A model generated the notes under the pieces. It ran no database searches. It saw only the letters and a program-made list of their open reading frames with translations, and was not told the origin of the DNA. DNA of 62,000 nucleotides from Symbiodinium natans (lineage: Eukaryota > Sar > Dinophyceae > Suessiales > Symbiodiniaceae): positions 548,437 to 610,436 of the forward strand of contig CAJNDS010001846.1 of the NCBI GenBank assembly GCA_905221605.1, given 5' to 3'. The translations under genes and the position numbers were made by a program. Shown here piece by piece: positions 23,601 through 35,600 of this stretch. Each line of letters opens with the position of its first letter. The stretch's first letter is position 1.

Positions 23601-26600
23601 CAGCAGCACCAAACAAGCCTATCTGTTGCACTCAGACCGCCCACGCGCGCCCCACCTTGATCTTCAGAAAACGAAGTTTGATGCCCGGTTTCTGCACCTG
23701 CGTCAGTGACAGTCTGCGGGCTGCCGTCACAGTTGCACTACCTCAGGTCGTGGCAGATGCCCCCATGGCGGACAGGTGATGCACATGAGGATCCAGGAAC
23801 AGCACCTGAAAAAAGGACACATCAAGTTCCTGGTACAGTACGAGGCTCCAAGACGATTGCTCTCCACCGACCACAGTAAACACGCGACGCCCGCATGTTT
23901 TCTTTTTGCTGGGGCGGGGGGGGGGGGGGGAACCCGGGGGTGATGGTCTGGGATCGAGGAATGAACGGATGAGGGAGGATTGTGCAAGAGATTGCAGGAG
24001 CAGAACTGGGGTTGTCACCATATCATCGCTCAGAATGCTGGGCAAGTCTGTGAAGTTGTACACCTCAGATGTCACAGTGATGACCTGTGGCAAGGACAGC
24101 AAAACACAACGATGCCACCGCTACTGTTGCTTTTTGGGAACAAAGGGCTGCATTGAAGCCCAATCCAAACCTGCCAATCTTCCTGAAGCAAGACAGAAGT
24201 GCACTACGCTGTACCGAGGATCGACAAAAACTACAAAATGTGCACCAGCTCCACAACTCGAAGGCTTGTGGTCCTGCTCTGCTCACGTTTTCCGCCAACA
24301 CCGAGGCGGCAGATGCTCTCAAAGTCTTTACTCGAGAACTGTGCATCATTGAAGATCCACAGCGCTGGCCCTTGCCTCATGTTAGAAGGTCAGAGAGAGG
24401 CAGAAAAAGAGTGTGGGTAGGGAATGTGAGAGAGGGAGCGAGAAGGACAAAGAGAAAGAGACAGGGAAGGGTACTTGGCCACCAGACCAGCGGTCCATGT
24501 CCGGGGTTAGCAAGGATTGCCTGGCACGCTGCAGACAATGGGGCTCTAGCGTGGCTTGATTGGACCGACAGGGCCGACATTCCTCAATTCTTAGACCCTC
24601 CTCGAACAACACAGCACGTACCCCTTCAGGCCCACGCGCGAGCTCTTGCTTTTCTTCTAGAATGCGGCTTCTTTTATTCTGAAGGTTTGCACGGGGCAGA
24701 CTCTCTCACAAGCGCGCTGCGCAGTCTAGATTCCCCGCCCTCAGTGAGGGACTCTGCCCCTTCTTCTGCTTTGTCTTTCCTCCTCTTCTTCTTCTGTTCA
24801 GAATTTGTGTTTTCCTTCTCGCCCTTTCTATTTATTCTTTAGAGAGACCGAGACATAGACAACGTTGACAGCCAACAAGGGGTGTACATAGTGGAACGTC
24901 GAGTCTAGTCTTTCAACTTTTTCGCGCAGTCTCGCCGAGTCTTTCATCAGTTTGGGGGGAGAGAGAGAGAGAGTGGGGGAGAGAAGGCCTGGGCCACGCC
25001 GACTTCAGAAGCCAAGACTCGTACAGGGGTGGGCAAGACTGCCCGGCGTTCCGCTATGTACACCCCTGGTCGTTTCACGTTGTCTCTCTCTCGGTCTCTC
25101 TGTTGCTCTGCCTCTCTGTCTGCCTCTGTCGGTCCCTGCGTGCTTCACAGGGCCGAACAACCGTGCGGCGCGCGCTCCAGTCTCAAGCGCTCGGTTGAAA
25201 GATCCAAGGTAAGGGCACTGGTGAGCACCGATTTGCGATGGTGCCCACACCCCAGCGCCACCTTTTCATATTTTCCCTCCCTTCCCCGTGAGTCGTACTC
25301 GTAACCACGGTAACCTGCTTGGTAAGCTAAGAAAAGTCGGGCAGAGCAGCGGAAACGCTTGAAATTGGGAGCTTAACCTTCTGATGATCCACCCAGGCAA
25401 CGGGCTCCGCATATGACAAACTTCGATGATTCGAACGTCAACTCTTCATGTACAAGGGGCGCACCTCCTGTGCTGGCGCCAGTCCCAAACGAAATGCACC
25501 TGCTGACCAGGCCCATGGAAACGACGGAAACGAGCTACGAGCGAAGACCGACTAACGACCTCATTTGCTTCGCCTCAGTCGCGCTGGCATCATCTGCGTT
25601 TTGCACCATCTCTTTGAACATGCTCACATCTGCCGGGTAGTCCTCGTCACATGAGCAGGCGTAGAATGTGTCACGTGGCAAGGAGCTGTTGACGACCTAT
25701 GGTCTCCTTCAGCAAATTTTTCAGGCGTGTGGTAATCGGCCTGGGCCACCACCCATGCGGCAGCAATGCGCGTTGAACAAATTAAAATCACAAGGCCCTT
25801 GCTCACTCTGGCCCGCCGCCTCGCACCAATCTGCCCCGTGCATCTCCGTTGCCTCTTCACGGAAATGCGTTATCTCACAGGCATCCATACCATCAATCGG
25901 TGAAGAGGCGTAGTAGAACTTGTCAGAATGTAGAGCAGCTCCTCCCGGGCATAGACCAGCGAGAGGCCTCTGCCTTAACAACATCGACACTTCCGGGAGC
26001 CGGGGTTGGCTTTTCATCGACTTGATAGCCAGCCAACATCTCTGTAGCCAGGATCAGGCCAAGACCAGACGCAATGGCACGGGGTTATTGACAAGCCCAA
26101 ACGTAGTTGAAATTAGGACAAAACGGACCGAAGGCCACTCACAAACATCTCAGCAGCACTGTGACTGAGACATCGCGAACTGATTTCACGGTCCAAGCTC
26201 CAGACAGCCACAGGTGTGGGCGACCGCATGAGAGATCTTCTGATGTACAAGGCCTTTTTGCTCGACACAACAGCGGAGAAAAAAAAAAGCGGAGCAAGAT
26301 TCAGCCAGCATTGAAAGCACCGTGCCGTAGCTTCCAAGGTTCAGGTCTGCTGTCTCCACGTCTGGGAGCCTGTTGAATCAGATGCTGGTTAAAATTCCTC
26401 AAAAGCCAAGTGTGACGCCAAGATCGGCTTATGCTGCCAAGAGGCCATGTCATGTTGTTGAAGACGCAGTCGCGGGCAGAGCGCAGCGCACACTCCTAAG
26501 CTGGTCGGCGACTGATGACGCCAAAGGACGGGCGAGATTGCAGAACGCAGTCAGCAACATACCCCAAACCCTAAACCCTAAACCCTAAACCCATGATTCC

Positions 26601-29600
26601 GAAAATCCGTTGTCGGCATCAGGATGTCGAGCTTGCTGTGTTGGGCCGCAGCGCCGGCGTGCTCCGCGCGCTCCTCCATCGAACGGGGGAAACTCGATAA
26701 AAGCAGCCGGCCATGCTCCGGACTTCGTATTAAGGGGGTATGAGGGACCCCTACAAGGGACGCGTAATCTTATTCCCCTATATACCCCCTACATATATAT
26801 ATATATATATCTTATATAATCCCTATGTACCGAAGTCGCCCCCTAAATGACCACTAAATAGCCCCTGAGGTCCCTTGTAAGGGCCTCGTTTAGTGCGGGG
26901 GTGGCATCGTTCTTGTTTTCACAAGAACAAGAAGAGCATTTCACTTCACACACTGCAGAGGAATCTCACACGTGTTCCAGTTAATTTGGCACAGAGTGCA
27001 TTTGAATATGCTGTATGTTGATTCACTTTGAGTCAGCTCGTGTCGCCTGCTTTTGGTTCTACTTCTTGAGCGACTGTGCACTGGTTTGGCAACAGGATGG
27101 GGCTACGAACTCGTGACGCTCGGAGAATAACACTGCCCTGCTGACGAGGAAAACCTCTCCTGCATCCAACTAATAGTAGATAGCCTTACCAAGAAATCAA
27201 GGCCACATCGAGCAGAGAAATGCGAGAGAAACGGGTCGGAATGGTTGAATGAATGACATCCGCTCCAGCGCGAGCCAGAAGTCACATTTTGGGCGAAACC
27301 CTCAAGCGACAGATACGTGACATCCGCTTCGGCATTCGACAAGCCGGTTCCGCTGTCGAATTGGAGGAGCCGAGAGGCGCAAAGGGTTTGGCACGTCAGT
27401 GCTCAAGTTAGCAAGTAGATGCAATGATAAAACGGTCGAGACCACGGTCTTGGTCCGGGCAAACAGGTTAAAACAGCTTGCTTAGTGCCCTTGATCTCGA
27501 CTCAACCACGTTGCTCAATGGTTTGCTAAGCGTTTTCAAGCAGGCCGCTCGTTTCAAAGCGATCTGCCTGCTAATGTAGAACGGATGCTCCGGGCATGAG
27601 ACATCAAATTCTCGCCAGGCCGTTTGCAAGCGAAGGAAATGACTAGGTCCCAGGTCAGCCAATTCAATCGGTGGATCTGCTGATGCTCCAGAAGAGTCAG
27701 CACTTCGCGGGTTTTGGAGTTCCTGTGTCCCCCCTCCAAAACTCCGTTTTCTCGCCCAGGCTTGGTTTGGTTGCACGCGAAATTTCTTGAACGGTACGCA
27801 GGTGACGAATGATGCAGCGGCGATCCGCTGGAGGAAGTAGTCTGGAACTTTAAGTTCTTGAAATGCTGCAATTTGGGTTAGACGGGGAGAACGTGGCGGA
27901 TTACCCCTCGCGGCACCTTCCGAGCACGTTCCTGCTGTGTCTGCTGACAGCAGGCTTCGGCCAGCATATGAATGGGCGTACCGGCAGTGCCTGTCGAATT
28001 TCTGGCTCAGTATGACTCAGTCAGACTGATGAGGGGGCATGCCTCAGCGCCTGCAGAAAGGTAGCTCCTGTGAGCAGAGGTAGCCGCCGTTTAATCTGTG
28101 CCAAGTCTGCCCAATTTTTCCATTTCACGTGTTCTTTCCATGGTTAGGTTGAGCCAATTTGAATGGTAGGGAGGCAGTACGACGTTCGGGGTTGCGACTC
28201 GATGATGACGACGCTTGTGTGACTCGGCACTTCACACGTTCCTGACTAGACACTTGCCAAGCCACGACGGGGTGATGAGTTACTGAACACGCACCTCAGC
28301 ACCGCCAACGCCACGCTCCAACACAGGTCACCCTGTCTGCATCCAAGCGAAACCGCAAGTACACCTTTGCAACTCCCGCGCCATTGACAATCACAGATGT
28401 TACGCAAAGTGAACAGAGCTTGCACACGTGTTGTACGATGTCAGTGTCTTGCAACTCCTGCTGCAACATGTCCGAGATGGCGAGGACAAGGCGAACAGCA
28501 CTGTCCAGAGGTTCAGGGTCAAGGGACTCCCGTCCTAAGACCAAGAAATCTGCTGAGTCTGCGATATTCGGGGCTCTTCTGTGCCACCACTGTTGAATCT
28601 CGAAATGGGAGGTACTGGGGCCGCTGCCCGACTGCTTTGCAGAATCGGCCATCCTGCACAAGGCCTGATGGGACATCTTGTGGCACTTCGTGGGGACTGC
28701 AAGGTCCTCAAAAATTGCTGAAGAGGGCGCCCGCCTCACTGCAGTCTCTTACTCCGAAGCTCTCCTTGACTTTGGACCATAGAGCAGGGATTTTCTCCCT
28801 CCACTCCGGGGGGGCCTGAGCCAGAACTCAAGACGTGACTTACCTTTGGCTCCTTTGGCCCTTTGCCTTAGGAGGCTGCCTTCACCAAATGCGGCGGAAA
28901 CTCGATATGCTGCCGTGCTATCCTGCACATGGGCAGGAAGCCTCCCTGTGGCACCTAAGCAGCTCTGAAGGCAAGCTCATCATAGCTCATCCCTCTCTTT
29001 GCAAGCAGTAATAAAAGATGACTCTCATGACATATCTCCTGTTCCAGGGTCCTCACCCACAGCTGCTCGTTGCTGTCGCGGGCAAAAGCCTCAACATGGT
29101 GCCGACATGAGCGTCACGTTTGGTCGATCTCAGGGAACGAGGGACATAGAAGGTTGTGAGAAAGGTTGTAGAAGCAGAAGGACAACAAATGCTGTGGTTG
29201 AATCACTTCATGGGCCTCTGCGCGTGCAGCGCTCAAGAAGTTGGGATAGAGATAGTCATATAGGCACCGAGTAATCCATGGGGAGTTCACCTTGCAGGCG
29301 AGGTCTCAAAGGGCTGCAATGGTATGATTGTTCATGAACACATTGGTGTACATCGGCTCCGAGTGCCTCTTTCTTCTCATCCGAAAGGGTTGACACCCAT
29401 TCCTGAGTGTAGCATGCCACAGCTCGCACATGACTTGGCTTGCAGAGGTCGCGTCTTACGCTCAACCACTCCGCTGACAGGAATCAACGCCTTGGAAATG
29501 CCCGCCCCTGTTATTCCACATTGCAATGCAACTGCCCTGACCTTGCCTGTATCTTCTCGAGCTGCTTCTTCATCAAGTCGTCGCTTGGCTTGTTCATCAG

Positions 29601-32600
29601 GCCAAGGCACTCCTTCATCCCGAAACCAAGGCAACTGGCTCCGTGGTGGCTGATGGCTAGATGCGGTATTTCTGAGACCCTCGCGATGAAGTGATGGGAG
29701 AGCCTACCACCGCCTGGCCATCTGCAATGACGGTGCTGCGTGTGTACCAGGGTGTCTCAGCGAGCTACTGGTGCCAAGAAGACTTTGACATACATTGACT
29801 GCGTGAGGCACGCGACACAGGAACATCGCAACACGAGTTGTAGTGACTGCAGTGACTAAGTGATGGTAAGCGATTCCCAGCTCAGTAATTACCATGGGAG
29901 CCTGGAGATGAGGACGTGACGAGGCCAATGAGTGGACGCACCTGGACCAAAGCAGAGGAATCACATTCCTACAAGTCAGACTTAAGTGGTGTGCCATCAT
30001 GTGCCCACCATGCCAACCAGATACTCCTCTGACGCCAATCGCACCTGGCAGCGCGACACGTGCAGACAAAGTAACATAGAGCACTGGAGCACGACTGAGC
30101 GAGCGAGAGAGGCAGAGAGAGAGAAAGAGACAGCGAGAAAGAGAGAGAGAGAGAGAGAGAGTGAGAGAAAGAGGCAAGAGGGGCCGAGAGGGGCCGAGAG
30201 CACCTCTTCCGCCGAGCAGAGGCCACATTCCGAACCCCTCCAGGGAGCCTCAAGAGGCCATCCATCTGGACGCGGGAGGGGTGCAAGCCAGAAGCATTGC
30301 TGCAGTTTGGACAGGATCGACGTGAGCTCATCGGAGGAGAGCTTGGTAGCTTTCGTCGGCTTCGCAGCTATCGCAGCTTCTGCAGTTGCGCTGAGCATTC
30401 CTACAAAGTCCAGGGCCTGCCAAAATCCCCCTTCCGAAGGCCGCGGGTTTTCCTGGGGCCGTTTCCGATGATCCGTGTCCTTCGTGTCCTGCGCATCCCT
30501 CAAGGCAGGGCACACGTCATCGCAGACATACCTCACCAAAGCCGCGGCAACTGCTCGAACCTCCTGCGAAACAGTTCCTTTCATTCCTTTCTCTTGGTCT
30601 TGCTGGACTGGTTGGACTGCGCTGCGTCGATGCTTTTCGATTTGGTGGAGGAAGCCAAGTCTCTCACTGATCTCTTGGTAACTCAACTCAGTCCTGTAGT
30701 GGAGCACTGCACGGCACTCTGCCGACAGCCAGCGACTGTCTGGAAAAGGTCCCGGAAAATCACCGGGCCCATACAAGGCGCGCAGCTTCTCCACAGTGGG
30801 ATCCAGCACATCAGCGGGCGACATGATGCTTCCCCCGACAGTACTTACGAATGGAATGCGCTGCAGTGCCTCCAAGCATGCTTGGTGGCCCATCAATTCC
30901 ATATCTCGCCAGTGATAAACCAAGGCCCTCATCAGGCCTTGGCGCACGACCACGTTGTTGGAAGGGCTTGTTGCCCAGGGGAAGACTTGCTCCTGCAGGG
31001 GAACCCATTTTCACATCCTCACATGAGTCATGCCCTCGCATGCTCTCACACTCACACTCTCCGCATGCACAGCTGCCATGAGTGAAGAAGCGTTAACACA
31101 CCACGTGCTGGCCACATTACGACCATTCCCTGTTGAACCATGCCTGCAGCAAGTCTGCCCACTTCAGCCTTGGCAGGCTCAGATCCCGCAAAAGGGACGA
31201 CACCGTCGCCGACTCGGGGGCCGTCAATGCAGAAAGCACATCCTCGGGGATCTCGGCGCAAGCCAGCTCTGTCTGTGCAGCTCGCAAAGCAGAGACCACC
31301 TGTGGACAGGTCTCAGGAGGCAGGACCAGTGCTCTGTCCAAGCAGAGTCGCTGCAAAGGCTGGTTAAACTTGCAGAACAAGGGGAGCCCGGACAAAGCAT
31401 CGCATCGTAGCTTCCAATTGGGAGCTGTGGCTGTTTCGCACGTGCAACCCTCGCGCTGGACGTTTGCAGCTACCAGCAGCAAAGCCCTAGCATGCCATGT
31501 ACCGGATGCACCACCCAATGTACCAATGCCCTTGCAGAGGGACGAGTGAAGTGCGGCCCTCATCAGTCTCTTGTCGCCTTGGTCGCCCTTGGAAGTAGAC
31601 AGAAGCCTGCCTGCATAGTGGATGCTTCGTAGAAAGCCCTCGTACGTTGAAGCGTGCACACAAGTGCGAAGCTGCTTCTGGTGATGATCCAGTATCCATG
31701 CAGGCTCCCAGACCGGACGGCACTGGAGTGCCATAAGGAGCTCTTGCATGAGCACGGGTGTCGGCTGAACTTCCGAAGTGCTTGGCTGAGGTGCGACAGG
31801 CGCCTCGGGCGTCTCGGGCGTCTGTCTTTCTGGAGGACTGGAAGGCGAAGGCTGGGAAGGCTGGGAAGGCTGGGATGGCTGGGATGGCTGGGCCGGAACC
31901 AAGCTGGGCGGTTGGCCTGGCGGGGGTGGAGGCGGTGGTTTCCGAGGCCTGCTGTCCGAGAAGAGGACTTTTTTGTGGGCTTCAGGTATTCGGAACAGGT
32001 CTACTTTGGACCCATCGCATAGGCTCGGAATCAGGGGCCAGTGAACTAGCCGTGAAAGAGGAATCTCTTTCGCATCTAGCCATTTCCACATAGCCTGAAG
32101 CCAGTCCTCGATCCAATCTGAGTAGTCCGAAGAAGTAACCTGAGGTACGGGATCATTCCAAGTGCGAGGCAGGAGCGACTGCAAAGCTGCAATGAGCAGC
32201 TCAAAAGTCACCACCTTGCACTGGAAAGATGAACTCTCTCGCTGCACAAGTTCCCTCAGCTTTGCCCAAACGACAGGTCGGGACTCCAACCTCACAGAGA
32301 GAAGTAGCTTCCGCCCTTCCTTGTTCGGGAAAAGCCGGCGCTCCAGCTGACTTTGAGGGAAAAACACGGCTTGCGCATCGCTGGAAAATACATGCACCGT
32401 CAATTCATCATCGCACAGCAGCAAGGGCACACCTTGCAAGTCAGCAGTCTTGCCATCAGCCATGCAGAACTCCAGGAAGCTGGCCACATTCTCTGGCGTC
32501 AGCTCCGAAAAGACCGTCGAAGCCTGCTGCTTCTTGAGCATGTGGGTCTGCTTGCCGCCTGCTGCAGACCGCAGATACTGCCGGAGCCACGCCGGTGTCA

Positions 32601-35600
32601 AGATGACAGGCTGTCGTGGCTCTAGGACTCGTTCAATCGATTCCAAAACAGGCTGGGGGACATCCACCAGCGGGACGCTGCAGCGGAGCAAACACTCCAC
32701 AACATTGTCCAGCAAGCTCTGAGAAACCTGTTCCACACCCGGAGTGCCAGCAGTCGGGACAAAAACAGCATCCGGCACCTTTACCCAGTAGCCTGGAGGG
32801 GCCTCGGTGCGACTTTGGCTCCGAGCACTTTGTGTCGCGGCCACCGGTAAAGGGCATGACTCTCCTCTGACGAGGCCCAGGAGCCGCGCGTAGAAGGTTC
32901 TTGCGATGCGGTCCGAAGGCGAAAGATTCCCCTTGCAATTAAAGAGTCTTGGAAACAATGTAAAGAAGTGGGACGGGGGCATTTGATTTCGTTTCACCGC
33001 CAGGTCCATAAGGCAGGAGACGAGAGCGGACCTTGGAGAAGCCAGAGCGTGCCACCGTGTCTGAGAGTCACTCAAAAACAAGGTGGCGGCGCCCGTAAGA
33101 GGCCGTGTGAGTGAACACATTTTTTGTTTACATTTTTCGCGTCGGGGGCTAAAAACCCAAGCGAAACACACATTTTCGTGATCACCGCAGCATTTGCAGG
33201 GCTCGAAAACACTGAAGGGTTAGGTCATTTTTTCGGAAAAATGCATTTTCGCTCGAATCCTGATCGTTTTTTTGGTTGTTTTTTTCCAGGGGGTCCTTTT
33301 TTTTTGAAGTTTTGGACGCGTTTTTTGCTCGAATTTGCGCTCTCGCCTAGGCGCGGGCACGTTTTGCTCATTCCTGAACTTTCAAATGGCGATTTTCGGT
33401 TCGGGAAGTTTTTTCTGCGTTATGGCTCCGGCAGTTCAGGTTCGAAATAGTGCTCTCGCCACAGCGCAGGCATGATTTTCTAGAATTGTGCTTTGGTTGT
33501 AACCCAACAGACTTGTGCACTGGATCCTGAAAGTGGCCTCAAGTTGATTCTTCTTCAGGGTTCAAGGTTCAAAGTTCAGGGTTCAGGTTTCAGGATTTGG
33601 GTTTGCACTGCTTGGACTATTCTTTTGGGTTTAAGGATCGTTTGTTTGTTGTGTTTTTTTCTCGGGGGTGTCGTTTTGAAGTTTCGGACACACTTTTTGC
33701 TTGAAATTGCGCTCTCGCCTAGGCGCGGGCGCGTTTTGCTTATAAACCCCGAATTAAACAGCAAGGGTTTAGGCCTTTGGGGATTAGAGGTTCAGCCTTT
33801 GGAGTTGCTTCCCAAGTCACGTGATTACCCCAACCCAACCCCGAGCCCAGAAATTGTGGTTACTCGCACGGCCTCTTAGAGGCGCCGTCTCCAAAAACAA
33901 GTCATAAGTCGCAAGAAATTAATTAGAGAACATCAGAGAGAAATGGGCACAGTAGATCATGCTGAGCTCAGGAGATGTTCTGACACTGCTGTCAGGCTAA
34001 GCGCCCGGCGGAATGAGGTCCTCCAACAGCAGCAAATTGTGCCGCACCAGCTCCTGCTCCGACTCCCCGATGCGGTTGTCGAGCAGCATGCTACGCCTGT
34101 CCTGCGCCATGTTCAGTGGCGCATGGACGTGCAGCCTTAGCCCCAAGTCAATGTTGCGTGGAAGAGGGAGGAAGCAGAATACCCGCCCATCTTCATCGTG
34201 GTACCAACCATCGCAACCATCTTGCTCCCGGAAGAGAGGAACAGCCAAACACACACGTGTCTTGAACCCATGCTGTGCATCTGTGAAAAGCTGATATCTG
34301 CGCAGCTGTGTCTGACCATCAGGCCCTTTGCACACAACCTCGAGTTGTGTGGAGACAGCAGTACTGCGACCAGAGCTTCCGCATGTCACCAAACTGGGTC
34401 TCTTCGTCAGCTTGTCTGCACGACCCGCCAAGGAGACCGAAAACATGTTCTGAAGCACAGGAGCACCATCTTGGACTTGCAAGCGAGACATAGATACCTC
34501 CTGCACGTTTTGTAAAAACAAGAGCCACTGGTACGCCTCAGCTTGAAACTGCTGCGACAGTGCCGCCACCATTTCATCATTCACGATGATCTTGCTGATT
34601 TCGCTTCTGGCGGCAGACTCCTTTGTGCGGAAGGGAATTCGAATCAAGGTGCCCTGAAAGGGTTGGCCCGACTCCTTGGTGTCCGAAATGCAGAGCGTGG
34701 CGCCAAAGCAGCCAAAATGACCCCATCTCCCCAAGTAAGAGTTAGGCAACTGTAGGGTCAAGGATGGTTACGCAGCGTTACAGGGGGAATATACCCAACC
34801 CTTTCATCCGCTACCCCAGCCGAAGCCGACCAGCAGAGGCTCCAGATCACAACCCAAGAGCTTGTGATAGGGCTCGAACTGGTCAGGGAAGCGCTCCAGG
34901 ACGCGGACTTTCAAGAAGCGGAGCTTGATGCCAGGCTTCTGAGTGGACGCGCCCATCTTGGACAAGTGCGACACGTGCGGGTCAAGGAACAGGACCAGGG
35001 AGTCACTGAGAATGCTTGGAACATCTGTCAGGTTGTACACCTAGGAGGGCCCTTTTATATGAAACCCTCTGAAAAAAAAAACTAGATTCCTGAATCTTTA
35101 AGAGCCTCTTTTTTAACCCAACAAAGGACATAAAATAACACATAGAGAAGATGGTAAAAATAAATACCCCTATTTAATGAGGGCCTACACCGAGACACGG
35201 AGTTGAAGCCCAGGCCGAACCGGCCAATGCGTTCGGACCTCTCCCTCTTGCCCCCGACCCCGAGCCGGCAGATGGCTTCGAAGTCCGCCTCCGTAAACAA
35301 GGCCTCAGATCTGCTCTTCAAGCGCTCTTTGAAGCTTTTAGATGTGATAACTTACTCAGCTTCCAAGGAGACATCGTTGCACGTCACTACGCTTCGTTGA
35401 TCACTTCTTCTTCTTCTTTTTAGCAAGAAAATGAAAAGACTTCCTCAAGAACATCTCCAGGCGCGTCGTTGTATGACCAGAGACACGTGGTTTGCCAGGC
35501 TTTCATCTCTGGAGAAAGGAGGCGCTCCTTCCTCTGCGGCCGGGTGTCCCAAACAAAATGCACCCGCGTGGCTCCGGCATCATCTGCATTTTGCACCATC

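Noticed and set aside
34675-34842. A conventional GT donor 18 nt downstream for this sacsin intron
   Set aside because: Using it would add six residues between GCDL and the next block, whereas the GA donor gives exactly the module 3 spacing.
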